DNA from: Hyphococcus sp.
Lineage (GTDB): Bacteria > Pseudomonadota > Alphaproteobacteria > Caulobacterales > Parvularculaceae
DNA length: 64,000 nucleotides
NCBI GenBank assembly: GCA_021776375.1
Contig: JAJFGA010000089.1
Location: 1 to 64,000, forward strand
Reading direction: 5' to 3'
Under the pieces are notes generated by a model. That model made no database searches. It was given only the letters and a program-made list of their open reading frames with translations, and was not told the origin of the DNA. Made by a program: the position numbers and the translations under genes. Below, piece by piece: positions 8,086 to 16,219 of this stretch (position 1 is the first letter of the stretch; every line of letters begins with the position of its first letter).

Positions 8086-9687
8086 ATGAGCGACGACGCC
8101 CCCACTGATATTATCATCATTGGCGCCGGCCATAACGGTCTGGTTTGCGCGGCTTATCTCGCCGAAGCCGGGCTGAAAGTCCACATCGTTGAGCGGCGCC
8201 ATATTGTCGGCGGCGCGGCGGTCACCGAGGAGTTTCATCCCGGTTTCAAAAACTCCGTCGCCAGCTACACCGTCAGCTTGCTCAACCCGAAAGTGATCGC
8301 CGATCTCGACCTTTACAATAACGGCCTTGAGCTGGTTGAGCGATCAATGCCGAACTTCTGGCCGTTGGGGAACAAGCCCGGCGAGTATCTGAAACTGTCC
8401 TACGACATGGCCGAGACGCAGGCCGAATTTGCGCGCTATTCCAAACACGACGCCGCCGCCCTTCCCGGCTATTACGAAACCATTGAGCGCGCCGCCGAGG
8501 TGGTGCGCAGTCTGGTTTTGGAAACCCCGCCCAACGCCGGCGGCGGCTTGCGCGATATCTGGCGGGCGATCCGCACCGGCAACAAGTTTCGCAAACTCTC
8601 GCTCGCCGACCAGCAGTTGTTGCTCGATCTGTTCACCAAATCGGCGGCGGAGTTTTTGGCCCCGTGGTTTGACCATCCCGCCATTCTCGGCGCCTTTGCG
8701 TTTGACGGCATCGTCGGTAATTTCGCCTCGCCGCATTCGCCCGGCTCCGCATACGTGCTGCTGCATCATGTGTTTGGCGACCTCAACGGCAAGAGCGGCT
8801 ATTGGGGCCACCCGATCGGCGGCATGGGCGCGATCACGCAGGCTATGGCGCAGGTGGCGGAGAGCCGCGGCGTTAAAATTACGACCGAGGCGCCGGTCAA
8901 GCGCGTTCTCGTGTCGGATGGCCGCGCCGCCGGCGTCGAACTGGAGAGCGGCGAGACAATTTACGCGCGCGCCGTCGCCGCCAATGTCGACCCGAAGCTG
9001 TTGTTCACCAAACTCACCGATGCGGGCGATCTTGCCGCGCCATTCCGCACCCGGATGGAAAATTTCGCCTGCGGCTCCGGCGTCTTGCGGATGAATGTCG
9101 CGCTGTCGGAGCTGCCGGATTTCACTTGCCTGCCCGGCTCCGACGCCGCCGACCATCACCGCGCCGGCATCATCATCGGGCCCAATCTCGACTATCTCGA
9201 CCGCGCCTATCTCGATGCGCGCAACTTCGGATGGTCGCGCGCGCCGGTGGTGGAGATGTTGATCCCCTCGACCATGGACCCGACGCTGGCGCCTGAAGGC
9301 AAACATGTAGCGAGCCTCTTTTGCCAACAATTCTCACCGCAGCTGAACCAGGGCCGCAGCTGGGATGATGTCCGCGAGGAAGTCGCCGATCACATTATCG
9401 AGACGGTTAATCAGTATGCGCCTAACTTCAAACAGTCCGTCCTCGGCCGACAGGTGCTGACGCCGCTCGATCTGGAGCGCGTCTTTGGCCTCACAGGGGG
9501 CGATATCTTCCACGGGCGCCTGTCTCTCGACCAGATGTTCTCCGCCCGCCCGGCCCTCGGCCACGCCGATTACCGCACGCCAATCAAAGACCTCTATCTA
9601 TGCGGCTCCGGAACCCACCCCGGCGGCGGCGTAACCGGCGCCCCCGGACACAACGCAGCGCGTGAAATCATTCGTGATATGCGGTAG
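8086..9687 (+). CDS. PYROXD2/CrtI-like FAD-dependent oxidoreductase
   Basis: The 533-residue flavoprotein opens with a Rossmann dinucleotide site IIIIGAGHNGLVCAAYLAEAG and an ERR acidic end, then IVGGAAVTEE. It closes with the FAD motif YLCGSGTHPGGGVTGAPGHNAA. These are shared by phytoene desaturases and PYROXD2-like proteins. The absence of other carotenoid genes here makes the PYROXD2-like branch more likely, and its substrate is unknown. The start is taken at MSDDAP (8086); the frame runs back to 7918 but that extension is Arg-rich, overlaps the divergent VIT1-like gene and lacks family similarity. It is flanked downstream by two intergenic repeat elements. Confidence 0.82.
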   Translation: MSDDAPTDIIIIGAGHNGLVCAAYLAEAGLKVHIVERRHIVGGAAVTEEFHPGFKNSVASYTVSLLNPKVIADLDLYNNGLELVERSMPNFWPLGNKPGEYLKLSYDMAETQAEFARYSKHDAAALPGYYETIERAAEVVRSLVLETPPNAGGGLRDIWRAIRTGNKFRKLSLADQQLLLDLFTKSAAEFLAPWFDHPAILGAFAFDGIVGNFASPHSPGSAYVLLHHVFGDLNGKSGYWGHPIGGMGAITQAMAQVAESRGVKITTEAPVKRVLVSDGRAAGVELESGETIYARAVAANVDPKLLFTKLTDAGDLAAPFRTRMENFACGSGVLRMNVALSELPDFTCLPGSDAADHHRAGIIIGPNLDYLDRAYLDARNFGWSRAPVVEMLIPSTMDPTLAPEGKHVASLFCQQFSPQLNQGRSWDDVREEVADHIIETVNQYAPNFKQSVLGRQVLTPLDLERVFGLTGGDIFHGRLSLDQMFSARPALGHADYRTPIKDLYLCGSGTHPGGGVTGAPGHNAAREIIRDMR

Positions 9688-9704
9688 GCGTAGCATTCCT
9701 CCGC

Positions 9705-9839
9705 CGTCATCCCGGATGCGATGCAACACGAAGTGTTGCTTCGCTGGCCCGGGATCTGTCGCAGGGGGTAGGAACATACCGTCAGCGATCCCGTGCTAGC
9801 AGTGCATCACTTCGTGCTGCACAGCACACGGGATGACGT
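9705..9839. repeat. Intergenic inverted repeat with GTCATCCCG/CGGGATGAC ends
   Basis: Sequence between the flavoprotein gene and copy 3 of the paired repeat. It has terminal arms GTCATCCCG (9706) and CGGGATGAC (to 9838), internal GCAACACGAAGTGTTGC and GTGCTG..CAGCAC hairpins, and two copies of a CGGGATC-type core. It is an intergenic element of a type common in alphaproteobacteria; no coding potential is seen. Confidence 0.7.
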
Positions 9840-9848
9840 CGGAAAGAA

Positions 9849-9982
9849 CCCCCTTCGTCAGCTTCGCTGACACTTCCCCCGCAAGCGGGGGAAGACAAAG
9901 CTCACCTCAAGCTCAACCTATTCCTCCCCCGTTTACGGGGGGTGAAAAGTATACTTTTCACGGCCTGAAGGGACGGAGGGGG
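9849..9982. repeat. Paired GC-rich inverted repeat, copy 3
   Basis: Element B (9849-9894, second hairpin GTCAGC-TTC-GCTGAC) is followed by element A (9923-9982). In A the expected second hairpin is replaced by a perfect 20-base palindrome, GTGAAAAGTATACTTTTCAC (9942-9961), and the AGG after the first palindrome is lost. With 9705-9839 it fills the gap between the flavoprotein gene and gpx. Confidence 0.8.
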
Positions 9983-10003
9983 CTCTGCCCTTAATGCCCC
10001 CCC

Positions 10004-10483
10004 CTAAACCAACCGAGCCACATGCTTGTCTATCATCGCCGGCGTATCTTGCGGACCGAAGCGCGCGATGACTTTGCCGTTGCGATCAACCAGAAACTTG
10101 GTGAAGTTCCATTTGATGGCGCGGATGCCCGCCAGTCCCGGTTTTTTTGCTTTTATCCATTTGTAGAGCGGATGGGCGTCAGCGCCGTTGACGGCGATTT
10201 TTTGATGCATTTTGAAACTGACATCGAAGCTGGTGGAACAGAAGTTCGCAATCTCCGCCGCGTCGCCCGGCTCCTGTGCGCCGAACTGGTTGCAGGGAAA
10301 GCCGAGAATTTCAAAGTCTTGATCCTTGTACTTCCGATATAAGGCTTCCAGCCCTTTATATTGCGGCGTGAACCCGCATTGGCTGGCGACATTAACGATC
10401 AGCAGCACTTTTCCTTTATAGTCGGCGAGATCCCTCGCCTCGCCGTTCAGCTGGTTGACGTCGAAGTCATAAATTTCCGCCAT
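10004..10483 (-). CDS. gpx: Glutathione/thioredoxin peroxidase
   Basis: The 159-residue protein is a complete Cys-type glutathione peroxidase: peroxidatic C36 in NVASQCGFTPQY, GFPCNQFGAQEPG at 61-73, and W125-N126 in IKWNFTKFLV. C82 (NFCSTSF) is where thioredoxin-dependent members such as yeast Gpx3 keep the resolving cysteine, so thioredoxin is the more likely reductant (inference). It would reduce hydrogen peroxide and lipid hydroperoxides in the cytoplasm. The start lies nine bases after the stop of the metzincin gene, so the two are probably one transcript. Confidence 0.93.
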   Translation of the reverse strand: MAEIYDFDVNQLNGEARDLADYKGKVLLIVNVASQCGFTPQYKGLEALYRKYKDQDFEILGFPCNQFGAQEPGDAAEIANFCSTSFDVSFKMHQKIAVNGADAHPLYKWIKAKKPGLAGIRAIKWNFTKFLVDRNGKVIARFGPQDTPAMIDKHVARLV

Positions 10484-10492
10484 TGCCGGGTC

Positions 10493-13057
10493 CTATTTGA
10501 TTGCGCTGTCGCAGTGCCAGCAGGTTTCCAAAATACCAGCATTGATAACGCTTCCAATCGGGCTGCCCGGCGGCGTCTCGGGCGCGCTGATTTTCGCCGC
10601 GCCGCTCGGCGCCGGGCGGGCAAGATGCGCATCAATGCGCGCCAAGAGCCAATCGCGATGCGCCCGGTTGGCCGCCTGACCAAGCCGGAAGCCGGGCGCC
10701 AGCCGGGTGCGCAAGGCGCGCAAAAACGCGTCCGTTTCTGCGCGCACGGCGGGGCTTGCGGTATCATCCGTCGCCAGAGCAATCAGCGTTGATGTAAACC
10801 GCGTTTGCAACACCTCCGCTATCCGCCGCTGGCGCTGCTCCGCGGGCGCGGCAAACAGAGTTGCCTCCAGCGCGGTATACACATCGCTTAAGGAGAGCGC
10901 ATCCCGGCTACGCCGCTCCTGTTCAACCAGACGTGCGGCGCGCGCCGGGTGCAATAGCGCCCGCATGGTGATCGCGCCCGACGTATCAGCGGCAGCGATG
11001 ATGTCGAACACCGGCCCGGTATCGCCGTCCAGCTGCTCGCCGTCGCTCGCCAGGGGCCCAAAACCGCCAACCATCGGCGTCAGCTGGTCCAGCAAAGCGT
11101 CCGGAAGGTCAAGCATCGCCGGGTCCAGCGTTTCCATCAGCACCGCCAATGCGCGCCGCTGGTCATCGGCTGAAACTGCGCGCGCCGGCGCCAGCCCGTC
11201 GCCTTTGACGCCATAGTTAAACTCAAATCCGCCAATCAGCTTAGCCGCCGCCGCAACCTGATAGCGGTGATAGAGATAGATCGGTACAATGACTTTTCGC
11301 AAAGCCCCGCGCGGTTCACCGATTTGCAGCGAACGTTCGCCAAAACCGCCAAGCGCAATCGCCCGCACGGCCAATGTCTCTTCCAACCCGGCGACCGGGT
11401 CCTCACCATTGTCCCAAACGCTGGCGTAAGGATGCCCAGCGCCAAGCGAGCGGCCATCACGGTCGCCGACAAACCGCAAGCCGGTCGCATAGCCATCGCT
11501 CAGAATTTTCTCTAATCCCGCCGCCTCGTCTGCGCCCGGCGCAAACTCAGCATAAAGCCAAGTCGCGGCGAGCTTGTCCCAGGCGCCGACGCCCACGCCA
11601 TAGGCGGCTGAAAAATCGAGGCCGCCGCCTTCCGTCACCGTCACCTGCGGCGCCGGATAGTCCATCACCGAGGCGCGGTCATTGGTCGAGGCGGCGAAGT
11701 TATGAGCAAAGCCAAGCGTGTGACCGACTTCGTGTGCGGATAATTGCCGGATGCGGTCAAGGGCAATTTCTACTGGGTCGTCATCCGAGCCGGTTCCGGA
11801 TTTGGCGGTCCCGGCAAGGCCTTCAATAATCATTCGGTCCTGTCGCACCCGCTGGCTGCCGAGAATGACGCTCGCTTTGATCATCTCGCCAGTGCGCGGA
11901 TCATGAACGCCGCCGCCATAGGACCAGCCCCGGGTCTGGCGATGGGTCCACGAGATTGTGTTGTAGCGAATATCGCGCGGATGCGCGCCTTGTGGCAGCG
12001 GTTCGACGCGGAAGGCGCCGACAAACCCCGCCGCCTCAAACGCATCCGCCCACCACGAAGCGCCTTCGATCAACGCATCGCGGATTTGATCCGGCGCACC
12101 GCTGTCTACATAAAAGACAATCGGCTTTTTCGCCGGGCTGCTTTGTGCTGCGGGGTTTTGTTTCTCCAGCCGGAAGCGGCGGGCAAAGGCTTGTCGCACT
12201 TCGCCTTTCAGGGGCGCCGAAAAATCATAAAACGGTACATCAATCGCGGCTGCGCGCGGGTCAAGCTTGCGCGGGCGGTAGCCTTCCTCCGGCAACCGCG
12301 CCAGAGAGTGATGCTGGGTCAGCGTTATGGCCCGCGGATAGGCGGCCGTGGCGACAACCTCGCGTTTTGGTTCGCTGCTGGTCAGGGTCAAAAACGCATC
12401 AACTTCGATATTGTCTGGGAACGCCAAAACCTCGTCGAAGTCCGCCATGGAACGATCGGCGGCGATTGAAAAGGCGCCGCCTTGCGCATGGCGTTGTAAG
12501 GTCCCGAGCACATCCATTGCATCGCGCAACACAAAGCTTTGAAAATCGACCAGTAGCTCTCCGTCCGGTCCTTCGGCGGTGATTTCGCCCGACCAGATGA
12601 ACGAGCGTGCAAAAGATTGCTCTACGGCTTTTTTCTCTAACGGATTATTGGCGCTGGCGCGATAGTTCCAGTTTTCCTGCTCGGCGATGATTTTGTTCCC
12701 ATAGCGACGAAAAGCAACAATCGCGCCTTCGTCAAACAACCCGCGATCAAGACCGATAGGATTGGAGCCGAGACCGGCGGACAGACCCGCCGAATAGATC
12801 GTGCGCAAGGAAGTCCCGTTTTCATCGGGCGCGGGAAACGCTGCAAATAATTTACCCGCAGCCGCGTCGACATAGAGTTTGATGAAACCGTCGCGACGAT
12901 CCATACCATTGACGGCTTCGGACCAGGCCTCGCTCGGCGCTGGCGCCGCCTGTTCATCAGGCGCCAATATTGCCGCCGGAGCGTCGCTGTTCGCCGGTTG
13001 TTCAGAACAACCGACAGCCGCCAAAGCGAAGACTAAAATCGTCGCGAGAACACGCAT
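10493..13057 (-). CDS. Zinc metzincin-type lipoprotein peptidase (DUF5117/DUF4953 family)
   Basis: The start at 13057 (GGAG seven bases upstream) gives 854 residues with a lipoprotein signal ending LAAVGC (C17). The long middle region has DUF5117-like beta-rich sequence. The catalytic site HEVGHTLGFAH (H442, H446, H452) and a later VMDYPAP methionine turn mark a metzincin. This matches the DUF5117-DUF4953 'zinc-dependent metalloprotease' family, which is usually exported and has no defined substrate. A second frame start at 13090 lacks a ribosome site. It is upstream of gpx in the same unit, so peroxidase and peptidase may respond to the same envelope stress (inference). An oddity is a C-terminal Cys pair (TCWHC) near the end. 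Confidence 0.85.
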   Translation of the reverse strand: MRVLATILVFALAAVGCSEQPANSDAPAAILAPDEQAAPAPSEAWSEAVNGMDRRDGFIKLYVDAAAGKLFAAFPAPDENGTSLRTIYSAGLSAGLGSNPIGLDRGLFDEGAIVAFRRYGNKIIAEQENWNYRASANNPLEKKAVEQSFARSFIWSGEITAEGPDGELLVDFQSFVLRDAMDVLGTLQRHAQGGAFSIAADRSMADFDEVLAFPDNIEVDAFLTLTSSEPKREVVATAAYPRAITLTQHHSLARLPEEGYRPRKLDPRAAAIDVPFYDFSAPLKGEVRQAFARRFRLEKQNPAAQSSPAKKPIVFYVDSGAPDQIRDALIEGASWWADAFEAAGFVGAFRVEPLPQGAHPRDIRYNTISWTHRQTRGWSYGGGVHDPRTGEMIKASVILGSQRVRQDRMIIEGLAGTAKSGTGSDDDPVEIALDRIRQLSAHEVGHTLGFAHNFAASTNDRASVMDYPAPQVTVTEGGGLDFSAAYGVGVGAWDKLAATWLYAEFAPGADEAAGLEKILSDGYATGLRFVGDRDGRSLGAGHPYASVWDNGEDPVAGLEETLAVRAIALGGFGERSLQIGEPRGALRKVIVPIYLYHRYQVAAAAKLIGGFEFNYGVKGDGLAPARAVSADDQRRALAVLMETLDPAMLDLPDALLDQLTPMVGGFGPLASDGEQLDGDTGPVFDIIAAADTSGAITMRALLHPARAARLVEQERRSRDALSLSDVYTALEATLFAAPAEQRQRRIAEVLQTRFTSTLIALATDDTASPAVRAETDAFLRALRTRLAPGFRLGQAANRAHRDWLLARIDAHLARPAPSGAAKISAPETPPGSPIGSVINAGILETCWHCDSAIK

Positions 13058-13206
13058 CAAAAATCTCCATCCCATAAGCACAAGCGCCAATCTGCAGGAT
13101 TTTCTCTATAAGATCAAAGGCTTTGGCGTGACCGCTGAGTTAAACTCTTGCAGGAGACGACATGCGCAGATAGGTATTTCGTACAGTGCAAAGGAGAAAT
13201 ACCCCC

Positions 13207-14052
13207 GTGAAATTTGTCGGCACCAGTGACTATATTGCCACCGAAGATTTGAAAGTCGCCGTCAACGCGGCGGTGACGCTGGAGCGTCCGCTGCTGGTCA
13301 AGGGAGAGCCCGGCACCGGCAAGACGGTGCTCGCCATCGAGGTTGCAAAGGCGCTCGGTGCGCCGCTGTTGGAATGGCATATCAAGTCGACCACCAAAGC
13401 CCATCAGGGGCTTTATGAATATGACGCGGTCGCAAGGCTGCGCGACGGTCAGCTTGGCGAGGAACGCGCAAAGGATGTACGCAACTATATCAAGCGCGGC
13501 AAACTCTGGGATGCGTTCACATCTGATGAACGCCCGGTGTTGTTGATCGACGAAATCGACAAGGCCGATATCGAGTTTCCCAATGACTTGTTGCAGGAAC
13601 TAGACCGGATGGAGTTCTTTGTTTACGAGACAAAAGAAACCGTGCGCGCCAAGCAACGCCCGATCATTATCATCACCTCGAACAACGAAAAAGAACTCCC
13701 CGATGCTTTCCTGAGGCGTTGTTTTTTCCATTACATAAAATTTCCCGACGCCCGGACCATGGAAGAGATCGTCGAGGTGCATTATCCCGGCATAAAGAAG
13801 CGCCTGGTCGCGGACGCCTTGAAAATTTTCTATGAAGTGCGCGACGTGCCCGGCTTGAAGAAGAAGCCATCAACATCGGAACTCCTCGACTGGCTGAAGC
13901 TTTTATTGTCTGAGGACGTGCCAAGCGAAATCCTTTCCGAGCGCGACCCGCGCAAGGCGATCCCGCCGCTGCATGGGGCTTTGTTAAAGAACGAGCAGGA
14001 CGTTCATCTGTTTGAGCGGCTGGCGTTTTTAACCCGCCGCGAAGGCGGCTAA
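13207..14052 (+). CDS. MoxR-family AAA+ ATPase
   Basis: The 281-residue ATPase has Walker A GEPGTGKT at 33-40, Walker B VLLIDEIDKA at 111-120, sensor-1 ITSNNEKELPDAFLRR and an insert typical of MoxR/CoxD proteins. GTG at 13207 is chosen because AAGGAG (13191-13196) sits ten bases upstream; the frame also opens at GTG 13186, which would overlap that site. MoxR ATPases act as chaperones with a von Willebrand factor A partner, which usually lies directly downstream. No VWA gene is present here: the next gene is a hydrolase. A possible promoter is TTGCAG-17-TAGGTA at about 13148-13176. Confidence 0.9.
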   Translation: MKFVGTSDYIATEDLKVAVNAAVTLERPLLVKGEPGTGKTVLAIEVAKALGAPLLEWHIKSTTKAHQGLYEYDAVARLRDGQLGEERAKDVRNYIKRGKLWDAFTSDERPVLLIDEIDKADIEFPNDLLQELDRMEFFVYETKETVRAKQRPIIIITSNNEKELPDAFLRRCFFHYIKFPDARTMEEIVEVHYPGIKKRLVADALKIFYEVRDVPGLKKKPSTSELLDWLKLLLSEDVPSEILSERDPRKAIPPLHGALLKNEQDVHLFERLAFLTRREGG

Positions 14053-14064
14053 CCATAATTTACC

Positions 14065-14943
14065 GTGAGGGCGGTTAGGCTTCCTTTGCGCAACACAACC
14101 CACCGCATCCAAGCCAATGGCCTGACCCATTTCGTCTGCGACAGCGGCGATGAGGCCGCCCCGACGGCGATCCTCTTACATGGGTTTCCCGACACGTCCG
14201 ACATCTGGACGGCGATGACGCCCATGTTGGTTGCGGCGGGGTTTCGCGTAATCGCGCCGGATCTGCGCGGCTTTGGCGAGAGCGACATAGCCGCGCGCAA
14301 GGCCGATTACGAAATCAACGCCGGCGCGATCCCCGATATTTTAAAGATCATGGATGTACTGAACATATCGCGCGCGCATGTGGTCGGCCATGATTTCGGC
14401 GCCCCGGTGGCATGGAGCCTGGCGGCGCAATATCCCGAGCGGTTCACGACGCTCGCCGCACTCTCGGTCGGCCATCCGCGCGCTTACTTACGGGCGGGAT
14501 CGCAGCAATTAAAAATGAGCTGGTACATCGTATTCCACCAACTCCGCGGCGTCTGCGAGGCGACGTATCGCTACAAGAACTGGATGTTTTTACGGCGCCA
14601 CTGGGCCGCGCATCCCGATATTGAAACCGCAATCACAAACCTCAAGCGGCTGGGCCGGCTGACGGCGGGGCTCAACTGGTATCGCGCCAATCTTTCGATC
14701 GCGCGGATGCTCCGGCCACCCAAATGGGGCGCTTTTGGTGAGGAAACCGTGCGCATTCCGACCCTCGGCCTGTGGAGCGACGGCGAGAAATATCTCACCG
14801 AACGGCAGATGAAACTATCTAAAGACTATGTCGAGGCGCCATGGCGTTATCAGCGGATTGACGGCGCCAGCCACTGGATCCCCGGCGACAGGCCACAACA
14901 ATGCGCCAAAATGTTGATCGATCACTGGCGCAACACGCCATAA
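14065..14943 (+). CDS. Alpha/beta hydrolase, epoxide-hydrolase-like
   Basis: The 292-residue protein has the oxyanion loop HGFPDTSDIW (39-48), PDLRGFGES, a nucleophile elbow VGHDFGAP with aspartate D110, and the catalytic histidine H270 in GASHWIPGDRP. An aspartate nucleophile is the mark of epoxide hydrolases and haloalkane dehalogenases, as opposed to serine esterases. The YRANLS block in the cap fits epoxide hydrolases. GTG at 14065 is used because nothing better is seen; there is no clear ribosome site. It starts 12 bases after moxR and is probably co-transcribed. The substrate is unknown. Confidence 0.8.
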   Translation: MRAVRLPLRNTTHRIQANGLTHFVCDSGDEAAPTAILLHGFPDTSDIWTAMTPMLVAAGFRVIAPDLRGFGESDIAARKADYEINAGAIPDILKIMDVLNISRAHVVGHDFGAPVAWSLAAQYPERFTTLAALSVGHPRAYLRAGSQQLKMSWYIVFHQLRGVCEATYRYKNWMFLRRHWAAHPDIETAITNLKRLGRLTAGLNWYRANLSIARMLRPPKWGAFGEETVRIPTLGLWSDGEKYLTERQMKLSKDYVEAPWRYQRIDGASHWIPGDRPQQCAKMLIDHWRNTP

Positions 14944-15015
14944 ACCGCACCCTTTTCACCCGCCTTAAAAACCCCTAAGCTCACTTAGCTGTTGTGTGTA
15001 AAGGGGTATTCGGGG

Positions 15016-15984
15016 ATGGAAGGTTTCTGGGGCGCGCTGCCCATAATACTGATTGTGCTCTTCTTTCTGTCGCGCGGGCTGGCCAACCGCCAGCGCCATA
15101 CCGAACTCGTCAATACATTTTCGAGAATTCAGAAGAAGCGCAAAAGCCGCATCATCGCCGTCGTTCACCGCGCTGAACCGATGGGCCTGCTTGGCATTCC
15201 GATGCTGCGCTATATTGATCTGAATGACGCCGAGGAAATTCTCGAAGCCATCCGCAAGACGCCGCCCAATAAGCCGCTTGAATTTGTCATGCATACGCCG
15301 GGCGGTCTGGTGTTGCCAGCCTTGCAAATCGCCCGGGCGATCAAAGCACACCCCGGCCGCACCACCGTCTTTGTTCCCCATTACGCAATGTCCGGCGGTA
15401 CGTTGATCGCGCTGGCCGCCGATAATATTGTGCTTAGCGAGCACGCCGTCCTCGGGCCTATCGATCCGCAGATTGACGGACTGCCGGCAGCCTCGCTTGT
15501 TCGCGTTGCACAAGATAAACCTATTCAGGCGACGGATGATTACACGCTCATCCTCGCCGATGTCGGCGCCATGGCGATTAACCAGCTGCAAACAGCGGCG
15601 CGCGAATTATTGTCGGGAACGGTGTCTGAAAACGCGGCGATCTCGGTTGCCGAACAATTGTCTTCCGGGCGCTGGACCCATGATTATCCAATACGCCATG
15701 CCGAAGCGCTTGAGCTTGGGCTTAACGTTTCCAAGGATATGCCGAGGGAAATCATGCAACTGATGGCGCTGTTTCCCGAAACTGTCCGCCGCACTTCCGG
15801 CGTTAAATATGTTGAAGAGGAAGCCGCCGCGATCACCGATAATGGGCAGCGCGTGACCATGACCGGCTATGCGCCGCGACAGGGCGCGCGCAGCTTCAGC
15901 TACGGTCCGTGGAATCCGAATGAGCTAAAGCAGCCGCGCCGTTCTGAAAAAGATGATCGGCCGCTATGGCGCAAACTGCTTTAA
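15016..15984 (+). CDS. Membrane-anchored serine protease-like protein (SDH proteinase/SppA-ClpP fold)
   Basis: The product is 322 residues from ATG 15016 (AAAGGGG nine bases upstream). One N-terminal membrane segment (residues 6-19) is followed by a ClpP-crotonase fold: HTPGGLVLPA at 93-102, and HYAMSGGTLIALAAD with candidate nucleophile S126. It matches the 'serine dehydrogenase proteinase' (SDH_sah) family. Members are thought to be membrane-linked proteases related to SppA; the biological substrate is unknown. The basic tail (QPRRSEKDDRPLWRK) faces the cytoplasm if the anchor is N-out. Confidence 0.8.
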   Translation: MEGFWGALPIILIVLFFLSRGLANRQRHTELVNTFSRIQKKRKSRIIAVVHRAEPMGLLGIPMLRYIDLNDAEEILEAIRKTPPNKPLEFVMHTPGGLVLPALQIARAIKAHPGRTTVFVPHYAMSGGTLIALAADNIVLSEHAVLGPIDPQIDGLPAASLVRVAQDKPIQATDDYTLILADVGAMAINQLQTAARELLSGTVSENAAISVAEQLSSGRWTHDYPIRHAEALELGLNVSKDMPREIMQLMALFPETVRRTSGVKYVEEEAAAITDNGQRVTMTGYAPRQGARSFSYGPWNPNELKQPRRSEKDDRPLWRKLL

Positions 15985-16059
15985 ACGCGCGCTGGTTTGT
16001 GCACCAGTTATAGCCCCGACAGTAGACTGTATACGTAGTACTGTAATTTATAATCTCCG

Positions 16060-16145
16060 CTCACCCCGGCGAAAGCCGGGGTCCAGATCTGGCCCGGATG
16101 TGGAACACGGTACTGGATCCCGGCTTTCGCCGGGATGAGCGGGGT
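16060..16145. repeat. Intergenic inverted repeat (CACCCCGGCGAAAGCCGGGG type)
   Basis: Two hairpins face each other: CCCCGGCGAAAGCCGGGG at about 16064-16081 and CCCGGCTTTCGCCGGG at about 16119-16134. They are separated by ~37 bases and flanked by CTCA/TGAG arms. This element family is widespread in alphaproteobacterial intergenic DNA. It occupies the 235-base gap between two convergent genes and could serve as a bidirectional terminator. Confidence 0.75.
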
Positions 16146-16219
16146 GGGTGATTTTGATTTTTACCATTCTACTATTTCAAGTTGAAACGCTACTACGGTC
16201 CCGCCTTCGTGGACGCCCA

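Noticed and set aside
8344-9330. Long minus-strand open frame (328 codons) opposite the flavoprotein gene
   Set aside because: Arg/Gly-rich antisense shadow with no motifs or ribosome site.
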